The position numbers were made by a program, and so were the translations under genes. Below the pieces are notes generated by a model. The model searched no databases. It worked only from the letters and a program-made list of their open reading frames with translations, and was not told the origin of the DNA. This document shows, one piece after another, positions 52,129 to 60,190 of a stretch of 64,000 bases of DNA (positions within the stretch are counted from its first letter, which is position 1; each line of letters begins with the position of its first letter). The DNA lies in NCBI GenBank assembly GCA_022616275.1, contig JAKEFB010000046.1:1-64000 (forward strand), in the 5' to 3' direction. The DNA comes from Chloroflexota bacterium (GTDB lineage: Bacteria > Chloroflexota > Anaerolineae > Promineifilales > Promineifilaceae).

Positions 52129-53031
52129 ATGCCCAAAAACGGATGGCCCGCGCCTTATGGGGCCGATGATCAGATTGGAACGTTGAACGAAATAACGCCG
52201 GCGCGGGTGGCAGCCGCGGCGCGGCTGGTGCGCCAGGGGCAGATCTACGACCTGGGCCGTATCCTGGACGAACACGTGCCGGCTTTTCCCGGCCGCAGCT
52301 TTCGCCAGCACCTGGTCAGCAACGCCCACTTGATTAACCGCCGCCGCCCGGACGCCGGGCCGGCCGGCTGGGGGGAGAACAACGTCAACTGGATCGTGGA
52401 CGTAATTTATGGCACGTCGCAAATGGGCACGCACCTCGACGCCTTGAACCATTTGCAAAGTGGCGATTGCTTTTACAACGGTTACAGGCTGGGCGACATT
52501 GCCGAGGAGTGGGGGACCAGCCGGCTGGGGATGGAGACAGTGCCGCAGATTATTACCCGTGGCCTGCTCCTGGACGTGGCCGGTCTGTTGCGCGCGGACT
52601 TCCTGCCGAGGGGGTACGTGATCACGGTAGACGACGCCGAAAGGTGCCTGGCCCGACACGGCCTGCAGATTCAACGAGGCGACGCCGTCCTTTTTCACAC
52701 CGGTTGGGGCCGCTTCTGGATGAAAGATAATGACACCTACCTCTCAGGCCAGCCGGGGCCAGGGCTGGCGCTGGGCCGGTGGTTGGTGGAGCAAGGCGCA
52801 GTGCTGTCAGGGTGCGATACCTGGAGCTATGGCCCGGTGCCGCCCGAAGACCCCAGCCGGCCGTTCGCCGTGCCCCAGACCTTGAATGTCGAGCATGGCT
52901 TTTTCATCGTCGAGAACCTGGCCACGGCCGAGCTGGCCCGCGACCAGGTCTACGAATTTATGTTTGTCCTGACTCACGCCCGCGTGCGCGGCGCCACCGG
53001 GGCCTGGGTTGCTCCCCTGGCTGTCACCTGA
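52129..53031 (+). CDS. Cyclase-family (kynurenine formamidase-like) hydrolase
   Basis: 300 residues. The metal-binding motif of the family, HxGTHxDxxxH, appears as 'GTSQMGTHLDALNHL', with supporting 'RGLLLDVAG', 'GDAVLFHTGW' and 'DTWSYGPVP'. Members hydrolyse amides or esters such as N-formylkynurenine or act on polyketide/isatin-like substrates. A 99-residue gene follows after 9 bp and an SDR after that, suggesting a small catabolic unit (inference). Confidence 0.88.
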   Translation: MPKNGWPAPYGADDQIGTLNEITPARVAAAARLVRQGQIYDLGRILDEHVPAFPGRSFRQHLVSNAHLINRRRPDAGPAGWGENNVNWIVDVIYGTSQMGTHLDALNHLQSGDCFYNGYRLGDIAEEWGTSRLGMETVPQIITRGLLLDVAGLLRADFLPRGYVITVDDAERCLARHGLQIQRGDAVLFHTGWGRFWMKDNDTYLSGQPGPGLALGRWLVEQGAVLSGCDTWSYGPVPPEDPSRPFAVPQTLNVEHGFFIVENLATAELARDQVYEFMFVLTHARVRGATGAWVAPLAVT

Positions 53032-53040
53032 GGAAACACG

Positions 53041-53340
53041 ATGATTTCTGAAACTCTCAAACAACAATTGATCGATCTGTTCTGTGAAAGCGCTGAGGCC
53101 CACCACCGCACTTATATTGCTACCAATGGCCATAACCCGGAGTGGCCGCTGTGGTACGCCGGCAATCTCTGCCAGCCATTGAGCCGGCTGCTTGGCGCGG
53201 CTATCGGCCGGGAGGAACTGGCGGGATTGTTGGAACTGGTCGAGGAGCGCCGCCTGGAGGAGAATATATCCACTTACTGGCCAGAGTACTACGCCCGCTT
53301 CTTTATGCAGCGCTACCTCTCGGCCGAGCCTGCTAATTAA
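53041..53340 (+). CDS. Small conserved-looking protein, unknown function
   Basis: 99 residues, soluble and helix-rich ('ISETLKQQLIDLFCESAEAH', 'GREELAGLLELVEERRLEEN'), with aromatic patches 'EWPLWYAGNL' and 'YWPEYYARFF'. No family recognised. It begins nine bases after the cyclase-family gene behind GAGGAAAC, so it is co-transcribed. Its size and position suit an accessory subunit, but that is a guess. Confidence 0.75.
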   Translation: MISETLKQQLIDLFCESAEAHHRTYIATNGHNPEWPLWYAGNLCQPLSRLLGAAIGREELAGLLELVEERRLEENISTYWPEYYARFFMQRYLSAEPAN

Positions 53341-53389
53341 GACTCTTTCTGGAGTTCAGTCCTCAGTCCTATTTTTGGAGGTTTAAATA

Positions 53390-54229
53390 ATGAAAGGGTT
53401 AACTGGTAAGAATGTGTTGGTGACGGGGGGTAGCTCCGGGATTGGCCAGGCGATTGCCGTTCGCTTTGGCCAGGAGGGGGCTAACGTGGCCATTAATTAC
53501 CGTAAGGGCCTGGAGGAAGCGAAGCAGACGGAGGCGATGATTGCCCAGTCGCGGATAGAAGAAGAGGCGGTGCAAAGCTGCATGAACCAGGTGCGGGCGG
53601 CCGGCGGCCGGACGGTGCTGGTCCAGGCAGACGTATCCAGGGAAGAAGACGTGCTGCGCATGATAGAGGAGGTCATCACTGAGTTGGGCGGCCTGGACAT
53701 TCTCATCAACAACGCCGGCTTCCAGATTTCCGGCCCGTCGCACGAGATTTCTACCGAGAGTTTTGACCGGGTGCTGGCCACCAACCTGCGCGGGGCCTAC
53801 CTGTGCGCCCGCGAGGCAATCAAACATTTCCTGGGCGCGGACAAGCCGGGAGTGGTCATCAACATTTCCAGCGTCCACCAGATTATCCCCAAGCCCAGGT
53901 ACGTCGGCTACTCCGTCAGCAAGGGCGGGATGCAGAACCTGACCCACACCCTGGCCCTGGAGTACGCCGGCCAGAACATTCGGGTCAACGCCATCGGGCC
54001 GGGGGCGACGATTACGCCTATCAACCGGGCCTGGGTGGATGACCCGGAAAAGCGGGCGATGGTCGAGAGCCACATTCCGATGGGCCGGGCCGGCACGTCG
54101 GAGGAAATGGCTGCGGCCGTGGCTTTCCTCTGTTCCGACGAAGCCGCTTACATCACCGGCCAGACGCTCTACGTGGACGGCGGCCTGACGCTCTATCCCG
54201 ACTTCCGCACGGCGTGGTCGTCTGAGTAA
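53390..54229 (+). CDS. SDR oxidoreductase, glucose 1-dehydrogenase-like
   Basis: 279 residues: TGGSSGIG nucleotide motif near 13-20, NNAG ('LINNAGF'), Ser in 'NISSVHQ', 'YSVSKGG' catalytic Tyr/Lys, '[18 protein letters not shown]', and '[11 protein letters not shown]'. There is an insertion after the second strand ('[16 protein letters not shown]') about 20 residues longer than usual. GGAGG precedes the ATG. Next to a GH63-like glucosidase and a GMC oxidoreductase, it could oxidise a released sugar (inference). Confidence 0.92.
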   Translation: MKGLTGKNVLVTGGSSGIGQAIAVRFGQEGANVAINYRKGLEEAKQTEAMIAQSRIEEEAVQSCMNQVRAAGGRTVLVQADVSREEDVLRMIEEVITELGGLDILINNAGFQISGPSHEISTESFDRVLATNLRGAYLCAREAIKHFLGADKPGVVINISSVHQIIPKPRYVGYSVSKGGMQNLTHTLALEYAGQNIRVNAIGPGATITPINRAWVDDPEKRAMVESHIPMGRAGTSEEMAAAVAFLCSDEAAYITGQTLYVDGGLTLYPDFRTAWSSE

Positions 54230-54230
54230 C

Positions 54231-54295
54231 GAGTTTGCGAGTGGGTGTGTGGACGAGTCGACGAGTAGGCAGGTGACTCGCAAACTCGCAGACTC
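54231..54295 (+). repeat. 8-bp repeat array (GAGTTTGC family) folding back
   Basis: GAGTTTGC, GAGTGGGT, GTGTGGAC, GAGTCGAC, GAGTAGGC are followed by GACTC, GCAAACTC, GCAGACTC, the reverse complement. It lies between the SDR stop and the glucosidase start. Confidence 0.8.
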
Positions 54296-54323
54296 AGTCC
54301 TCATTACTATTCAGGAGTTGCTA

Positions 54324-56993
54324 ATGACTGATTACAAGAGTATTGAACACCAGCGGCTGGCGGATTCGGAGGGGCGGCAAGCGGATTGGAAGAATTGGGG
54401 GCCGTACGTCAGCGACCGGGCCTGGGGGACGGTGCGGGAGGATTATAGCCCTTACGGCGAGGCCTGGGACTCCTTCCCCCACGACCACGCCCGCAGCCGG
54501 GCCTATCGCTGGAACGAGGACGGCCTGGGTGGTTTTTGCAACCGTTTCCAGAACGTTTGCCTGGCGGTGGCCTTGTGGAATGAAAAGGACCCGATTCTTA
54601 AGGAGCGTCTCTTCGGCCTGACCGGCTCGGAGGGCAACCACGGCGAGGACGTGAAGGAGTATTACTTCTACCTGGACGGCACGCCAACCCATTCTTATAT
54701 GAAGATGCTGTACAAATACCCCCAGGTCGAGTACCCCTATGGCCAACTGGCGGAGGAAAACCGGCGCCGCGGCCGGCACGCACCCGAATTTGAATTGGTA
54801 GACATCCTGCACAGCGCGTTGGCCGAGGGACGTTACTTCGAGGTCTTCGTCGAGTACGCTAAGGCCAGCGAGGAAGACATCCTCTGCCGGGTTACGGCCG
54901 TTAACCGGGGCCCGGAGCCGGCGGCCATTCACCTGCTGCCCCACCTGTGGTTTCGCAACACCTGGTCGTGGGGGTACGACCGGCCCAAGCCCCAGTTGCA
55001 GGCGATCAAGTCGCCCCGGCGGGGCGTGGCAGCGGTCAAGCTCCAGGACCGCCACCTGGGCGAGCGGTGGTGGTACGTCAACGCCGGGGAGAAGGAAATG
55101 CCGCTGCTCTTTACGGAGAACGACAGCAACAGCGAGCGGCTGTGGGGCGTGCCCAACGGCTCCCCCTACGTCAAGGACGGCATCCACGAGGCAGTGGTCC
55201 ACGGCCGGCTGGACCGGGTCAATCCCGAGGGGACCGGCACGAAGGTGGCGGCCCACTACCAGGCGGTCGTGCCGCCAGGTGAATCGGTGACAATCCAGAT
55301 GCGCTTCAGCGACCGGCCGAACAGCAAGCCTTTGGCCAATTTCGACGCCATTTTTGCCCAACGGTTGCAGGAAGCAGACGAATTTTACGCTACCGTCCAT
55401 GCCCCCCATTTGAACGAGGACGAACGGCAGGTCCAGCGCCAATCGCTGGCCGGGCTACTGTGGTCCAAGCAGTTCTACCACTACGGGGTCCAGCTCTGGC
55501 TGGATGGCGACGCGGCCGGGCCGCCCCCGCCGGAGTCGCGCAAGCACGGTCGCAACAGCGACTGGACGCACCTCTACAACCTGGACGTCATCTCCATGCC
55601 CGACAAATGGGAATATCCCTGGTACGCCGCCTGGGACCTGGCCTTCCACATGCTGCCCGTGGCCCTGGTGGACCCGGAATGGGCCAAGCGCCAGCTTGTC
55701 TTGATGCTGCGGGAGTGGTACATGCACCCCAACGGCCAGATCCCGGCTTACGAGTGGGCCTTTGGCGACGTCAACCCGCCGGTCCACGCCTGGGCGGCCT
55801 GGCGGGTGTACAAGATCACCCGCAACGTCACCGGCACGGCCGACGTGGCTTTCCTCGAACGAGCTTTCCAGAAGCTGCTGCTGAACTTTACCTGGTGGGT
55901 TAACCGCAAGGACGCCGAGGGGAATAACATCTTCCAGGGTGGTTTCCTGGGGCTGGACAATATTGGTGTTTTTGACCGCAGCGCAGCCCTGCCAACCGGC
56001 GGGCACGTGGAGCAGGCCGACGGGACGGCCTGGATGGGGATGTATTGCCTGAATATGCTGGCCATCGCCCTGGAGCTGGCCCGCCACAACCCGGCCTACG
56101 AGGACATGGCCACCAAGTTCTTCGAGCATTTCATTTACATCGCCGACGCCATCAATGATACCTGCGGCAAGGATGGGCTGTGGGACGAGGCCGACGGCTT
56201 TTACTACGACAAGCTGCACCTGCCCGACGGCCGCTACACCCCCCTGCGCACCCGCTCCTTCGTCGGTCTGATTCCCCTGTTTGCCGTGGAGACGCTGGAG
56301 CCGGACCTGCTGGCCAGGCTGCCCCGCTTCCAACGGCGAATGGAATGGTTCATCAAGTACCGGCCGCACCTGGTGGATAACATCGCTTCGCTGACCGAGC
56401 CGGGCGAAGGCGGCCGGCGGTTGCTCTCTCTGGTCGGCCGGCGGCAACTGGAGCAGGTAGCGGCGCGGATGTTTAACCCCGGCCAGTTCCTATCGGATTA
56501 CGGCTTGCGCTCGGTCTCCAAGGAGCACGAGGCTAATCCCTATACCTTTAACGTCGGCGGCCAGGTCCACACCGTGCAATACGAGCCGGCCGAATCGTCG
56601 AGCGGGTTGTTTGGCGGCAACTCCAACTGGCGCGGCCCGATCTGGTTCCCGGTCAACTACCTGATGATCGAGTCGCTGCAAAAGTACCACCACTACTACG
56701 GCGACCGGCTGCAAGTCGAACTGCCAACCGGCTCCGGCCAACTGGCTAACCTGGATCAGGCCGCGGCCGAGCTATCGCGCCGCCTGTCCCGCATTTTCCT
56801 GCGTGACGAGAACGGCCGGCGGGCCTTTTACGGCGGCGTGGAGCTGTTCCAGAACGACCCCCACTGGCGCGATTACATTCTCTTTTACGAATACTTCCAC
56901 GGCGACAACGGCGCCGGCATTGGCGCCAGCCACCAGACCGGCTGGACGGCGCTGGTGGCCAAGTTGATTCAGCAGAGTGGGGGACAGGGATGA
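54324..56993 (+). CDS. GH63-like glucosidase (MGH1-type alpha/alpha-barrel)
   Basis: 889 residues, cytosolic. An N-terminal beta-rich domain (about 60-340, '[20 protein letters not shown]') is followed by an alpha/alpha-barrel (about 370-889). Barrel landmarks are '[20 protein letters not shown]' (candidate catalytic Asp), '[20 protein letters not shown]', '[15 protein letters not shown]' and the terminal '[14 protein letters not shown]'. The family hydrolyses alpha-glucosides, and related proteins act on mannosylglycerate or glucosylglycerate. GGAG precedes ATG 54,324; the earlier in-frame region is the repeat array. Confidence 0.88.
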   Translation: MTDYKSIEHQRLADSEGRQADWKNWGPYVSDRAWGTVREDYSPYGEAWDSFPHDHARSRAYRWNEDGLGGFCNRFQNVCLAVALWNEKDPILKERLFGLTGSEGNHGEDVKEYYFYLDGTPTHSYMKMLYKYPQVEYPYGQLAEENRRRGRHAPEFELVDILHSALAEGRYFEVFVEYAKASEEDILCRVTAVNRGPEPAAIHLLPHLWFRNTWSWGYDRPKPQLQAIKSPRRGVAAVKLQDRHLGERWWYVNAGEKEMPLLFTENDSNSERLWGVPNGSPYVKDGIHEAVVHGRLDRVNPEGTGTKVAAHYQAVVPPGESVTIQMRFSDRPNSKPLANFDAIFAQRLQEADEFYATVHAPHLNEDERQVQRQSLAGLLWSKQFYHYGVQLWLDGDAAGPPPPESRKHGRNSDWTHLYNLDVISMPDKWEYPWYAAWDLAFHMLPVALVDPEWAKRQLVLMLREWYMHPNGQIPAYEWAFGDVNPPVHAWAAWRVYKITRNVTGTADVAFLERAFQKLLLNFTWWVNRKDAEGNNIFQGGFLGLDNIGVFDRSAALPTGGHVEQADGTAWMGMYCLNMLAIALELARHNPAYEDMATKFFEHFIYIADAINDTCGKDGLWDEADGFYYDKLHLPDGRYTPLRTRSFVGLIPLFAVETLEPDLLARLPRFQRRMEWFIKYRPHLVDNIASLTEPGEGGRRLLSLVGRRQLEQVAARMFNPGQFLSDYGLRSVSKEHEANPYTFNVGGQVHTVQYEPAESSSGLFGGNSNWRGPIWFPVNYLMIESLQKYHHYYGDRLQVELPTGSGQLANLDQAAAELSRRLSRIFLRDENGRRAFYGGVELFQNDPHWRDYILFYEYFHGDNGAGIGASHQTGWTALVAKLIQQSGGQG

Positions 56994-56995
56994 AA

Positions 56996-57050
56996 GGTAA
57001 TTAAGCGATTGGTAATTACCAATTACTTTATTACCAATTACTTTATTACC
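56996..57050 (+). repeat. AATTACC/AATTACT repeat array
   Basis: GGTAATT, GGTAATTACC, then AATTACTTTATTACC twice: 7/8-base units with fold-back potential between the glucosidase and the DUF5996-like gene. Confidence 0.7.
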
Positions 57051-57065
57051 AGAAGTTGAGGAACA

Positions 57066-57947
57066 ATGACGACTTTACCAACGCTTGAAAATCTAGATCG
57101 CACGGCCCGCAACCTGCACCAGGCCGGCCGGTTGCTGGCGGCGCTGCGGAAGTTGCTGCTGGAACCGATGGCCAATTACCTGGAGCTGGCGCTGGAAATC
57201 CGGCCGGAGGGGGTGTCTACCGGCCGGCTGCCCTTTGGCGGCGAGTTGACGAGCGAAGTATCGCTGGATTTCACCCAGGCGGCACTGGTCTTTAAGCCCT
57301 CCGAAGGGGCGGCGCTGTCGTTGCCCGTGGCCGGCCGCAGCCAACGTTCTTTGTTTGAGGATCTGCTGGCCATCCTGGCCGCCGGCGGGCACGACGTGGC
57401 CCCCCGGACGGCCCAATACCCCAGCCACACCGATGCCTTCCTGGCTGTCTTTGCCGCTAAAGGTTACCAATTGGGGCACAGCCTCCAGCTAGCGGGGGAG
57501 ACGCCGCTGGAAGTGGACCGGAGGGTGGCGGCCGATTACGCCCAGGCCCTGTACCGCATTTTTACGGCCGTGGCCCGCTTTCGGGCGCGCCTGGCCGGCC
57601 CGATGACGCCGATCATTGTCTGGCCAGGCGGATTCGACCTGTCCACGCTGTGGTTTGCCACGCCGGCGGCCACGGAACGACACCCGCACCTGAACTTTGG
57701 TTTTGCGCCGTACAGCGCGGGCTTTGACCGGCCGTACTTCTACAGCTACGTCTACCCGCTGCCGGAAGGCTTCGTCCCGGCCGGCCTGCCGGCCCTGGCC
57801 TATTGGAACCGCAAACATTGGACCGGCGTCATCCTGCCCTACGACGACGTGGCCCGCGCCGGCGATCCCGAAGCGTTGATTGAGGAGAGTTTCACAGCTA
57901 TTTACCAGGCCCTCCTGCCGGCGCTTCAGCAAAGCAATGAGCGATGA
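57066..57947 (+). CDS. DUF5996-like protein
   Basis: 293 residues, soluble. 'LALEIRPEGVSTGRLPFGGE', 'FTQAALVFKPSEGAALSLPV' and the late 'HPHLNFGFAPYSAGFDRPYF' followed by 'YSYVYPLPEGF' match what I recall of DUF5996. No catalytic residues are assigned for that family. AGAAGTTGAGGAACA precedes the ATG. The last codons run into the next repeat array, so the C-terminal 'SNER' may be repeat-derived. Confidence 0.75.
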   Translation: MTTLPTLENLDRTARNLHQAGRLLAALRKLLLEPMANYLELALEIRPEGVSTGRLPFGGELTSEVSLDFTQAALVFKPSEGAALSLPVAGRSQRSLFEDLLAILAAGGHDVAPRTAQYPSHTDAFLAVFAAKGYQLGHSLQLAGETPLEVDRRVAADYAQALYRIFTAVARFRARLAGPMTPIIVWPGGFDLSTLWFATPAATERHPHLNFGFAPYSAGFDRPYFYSYVYPLPEGFVPAGLPALAYWNRKHWTGVILPYDDVARAGDPEALIEESFTAIYQALLPALQQSNER

Positions 57948-58042
57948 GCGATGAGCAATGAGCAATGAGTGGGTGGTTGGTGGTTGATAGTTAGTGGCTT
58001 ATAGCTAATAGCTGACAGCTTATAGCTAATAGCTGAGAGCTA
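57933..58042 (+). repeat. 7-bp repeat array (GCGATGA, then CTAATAG family)
   Basis: GCGATGA, GCGATGA, GCAATGA, GCAATGA, then GTTGGTG-type, then CTTATAG, CTAATAG, CTGACAG, CTTATAG, CTAATAG, CTGAGAG. It starts inside the end of the DUF5996-like gene and runs to the next ATG, so the DUF1622 gene has no clear ribosome-binding site other than the array. Confidence 0.85.
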
Positions 58043-58429
58043 ATGATGGTCGAATTGATTGAGGTAGTTGGGAAGGGGGTGGATGTGGCCGGGGTGGCGG
58101 TGATCGTGCTGGGGATTCTCCTGGCCACGGCGCTCTTTTTGCGCGGCCGGTGGCCGGGCGGCGCGGGGATGGCCGGGTTTCAGAGTTACCGCCACAACAT
58201 CGGCCGGGCCATCCTTCTGGGGTTGGAAATCCTGGTGGCGGCCGACATTATCCAGACGGTGGCCGTGGAACCGACCTTTCAGAGCGTCGGCGTGCTGGCC
58301 ATCATTGTCCTGGTGCGGACCTTCCTCAGCTTTACCCTGGAGCTGGAACTGGAGGGGCGCTGGCCGTGGCAGAGAAGAAGGACTGAGGACGTGTTCAGGG
58401 CGAAGCCTGAACCAGGGACTGAGCGATGA
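58043..58429 (+). CDS. DUF1622 membrane protein with repeat-derived tail
   Basis: 128 residues: three hydrophobic helices ('VAVIVLGILLATALFL', 'ILLGLEILVAADIIQTV', 'VGVLAIIVLVRTFLSFTLEL') and the family end 'ELELEGRWPWQ'. The family fold should stop near residue 110. The last about 18 residues ('VFRAKPEPG...') are encoded by the GCGAAG palindrome also found intergenically at 51,319, so the repeat has invaded or extended the gene. Two adjacent ATGs are possible starts. Confidence 0.85.
   Translation: MMVELIEVVGKGVDVAGVAVIVLGILLATALFLRGRWPGGAGMAGFQSYRHNIGRAILLGLEILVAADIIQTVAVEPTFQSVGVLAIIVLVRTFLSFTLELELEGRWPWQRRRTEDVFRAKPEPGTER
58393..58413 (+). repeat. GCGAAG-loop palindrome, copy 2, inside a coding end
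   Basis: TTCAGG/CCTGAA arms around GCGAAG. It matches 51,319-51,340 except for compensating arm changes. Confidence 0.65.
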
Positions 58430-58550
58430 GCAATGAGCAATGAGTGATGAGAACACTTGCAAACTTGCAGACTCGCACACTCGCACACTCGCACACTCGC
58501 ACACTCGCAGACTTGCAAACTCGCAGACTTGCAAACTCGCAAACTCGTTA
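58422..58550 (+). repeat. Longest array: 7-bp units then twelve 8-bp units (ACTCGCAC family)
   Basis: Four GCGATGA-type 7-base units are followed by twelve contiguous 8-base units from 58,455: ACTTGCAA, ACTTGCAG, ACTCGCAC (four times), ACTCGCAG, ACTTGCAA and so on. The unit is the reverse complement of GAGTTTGC at 10,001 and 54,231. Confidence 0.92.
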
Positions 58551-58563
58551 GTGAGGTAAATAG

Positions 58564-60114
58564 ATGGCTAAGCATTATGACGTGATCATTATTGGCAGTG
58601 GGGCCGGTGGGGGAACGATGGCGCGGGCGCTGGCCCCAACCGGTAAGGAGATTTTGATTTTAGAGCGGGGTGGTTTTGTACCTCGCGAACGGGAGAATTC
58701 AAGCAGCCAGGCCGTGGCTGTGGAAAAACGGTACGCGCCCCAGGAAACCTGGTACTTTGATGACCGGCCGTTCCGGCCGTCGCACCCGCACTATTACGTC
58801 GGCGGCAGCACCAAGCTGTACGGGGCGGCGATGATCCGGCTGCGGGAGCGGGACTTTGAACAGGTCGAGCACGCGGGCGGCATCTCTCCGGCCTGGCCGA
58901 TCAGTTACGCCGACCTGGAGCCGTATTATTTGGAGGCGGAGAAGTGGTATTACGTCCACGGCGAGGCCGGGATCGATCCGACCGAGCCGCAGCGCAGCCA
59001 GTCCTTTCCCTATCCACCACTGGAATACGAACCGCGCATCCAGCAGCTCCACGACGACCTGAAAAGGCTTGGTTACCACCCCTTTCCCTTGCCGATGGGC
59101 GTTAAGCTGGGCTACGAGGATGGCGAGCCGGGGCCGGTAACGAGCCTGAATCTGATCAGCCAGTTCGACGGTTATCCCGACCCGACCGAATCGAAGGCGG
59201 ACGCTCACGTAGTCGGCATTAAATACGCCCTCAAGCACGATAATGTCACACTGAAGACACACAGCTACGTGGAACGGCTGGAAACGGACAATAGCGGCCG
59301 CCGGGTGACGGGCGTCGTCGTCAAAAAAGAGGATGGCGCCAACGAAATCTACACGGCCGATTGGGTTATTGTCGCCGCCGGAGCGATTAATTCGGCGGCG
59401 CTGTTTCTACGCTCGAAAAATGACAAACATCCCAACGGCCTGGCCAATAGCTCCGGTCTGGTCGGCCGCAACTACATGAGCCACAATAACGCCACTTTCC
59501 TGGCCATTAGCAAGGAAGTCAACGATTCGCTATTCCAGAAAACGCTGGCCCTGGCCGATTTTTACTGGGGAGACGACGAGTGGCGCTATCCGATGGGCTT
59601 TATCCAGATGTTGGGCAAGGTGGACGAAGTGCTGATGAAGTATGAGTCACCCCAACCGCTAGAGGGAATGAGTTACGCGGAGATGGCGCAACATTCACTG
59701 GATTTCTGGTTACAGTCGGAAGATTTACCTGACCCAAACAACCGGATCACACTGAACGCCGACAACCAGATTGTGTTCCATTACACTCGCAATAACGACG
59801 AGGCCCCCCAACGATTGACGGCTAAACTGAAATCGCTGTTGAGCTATATCGGCTGCCACGAGCACCTGATCCCGGTGGACTACTATCTGGGGACGCAGTT
59901 TGCCTTTAACCTGGCGCACGAGATGGGAACGATGAAGTTCGGCGCGGACGCGCGCACCTCGGTTCTGGATGTTTATTGCCGGCCGCACGAGCTGGAGAAC
60001 GTCTTTGTGACCGACGGTAGTTTCTTCGTCTCGGCCGGGGCGGTGAATCCGACGTTGACGATTGTGGCCCAGACGTTGCGGGTGGCCGATTTTATCAAGC
60101 GAGAGGTGTGGTAA
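58564..60114 (+). CDS. GMC-family FAD oxidoreductase
   Basis: 516 residues. The FAD dinucleotide motif is 'VIIIGSGAGGGTMAR' near 7-21, then 'GGSTKLYGAAMIRL' (GMC signature region), 'VIVAAGAINSAALFLRS' (second GMC signature), and the active-site end 'LAHEMGTMKFG' followed by 'FVTDGSFFVSAGAVNPTLTI', with the usual His and Asn. No export signal is seen. The family oxidises alcohols, including sugars and cholesterol. The position after the glucosidase and SDR suggests carbohydrate oxidation (inference). Confidence 0.93.
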   Translation: MAKHYDVIIIGSGAGGGTMARALAPTGKEILILERGGFVPRERENSSSQAVAVEKRYAPQETWYFDDRPFRPSHPHYYVGGSTKLYGAAMIRLRERDFEQVEHAGGISPAWPISYADLEPYYLEAEKWYYVHGEAGIDPTEPQRSQSFPYPPLEYEPRIQQLHDDLKRLGYHPFPLPMGVKLGYEDGEPGPVTSLNLISQFDGYPDPTESKADAHVVGIKYALKHDNVTLKTHSYVERLETDNSGRRVTGVVVKKEDGANEIYTADWVIVAAGAINSAALFLRSKNDKHPNGLANSSGLVGRNYMSHNNATFLAISKEVNDSLFQKTLALADFYWGDDEWRYPMGFIQMLGKVDEVLMKYESPQPLEGMSYAEMAQHSLDFWLQSEDLPDPNNRITLNADNQIVFHYTRNNDEAPQRLTAKLKSLLSYIGCHEHLIPVDYYLGTQFAFNLAHEMGTMKFGADARTSVLDVYCRPHELENVFVTDGSFFVSAGAVNPTLTIVAQTLRVADFIKREVW

Positions 60115-60117
60115 TTG

Positions 60118-60160
60118 AGTAATTGGGTAAGTACTGAATTACCTAATTACCCAATTACCC
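60118..60160 (+). repeat. AATTACCC repeat hairpin
   Basis: GGGTAA on the left, then AATTACCT, AATTACCC, AATTACCC: an 8-base unit with fold-back potential between the oxidoreductase and subtilase genes. It uses the unit family of 16,403 and 57,000. Confidence 0.75.
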
Positions 60161-60190
60161 CCGGTTATCTGCCACTTGGGGAATAATCCG

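Noticed and set aside
58422..58550. CRISPR array
   Set aside because: Units are 7-8 bp, contiguous and without spacers; no cas genes in the window.
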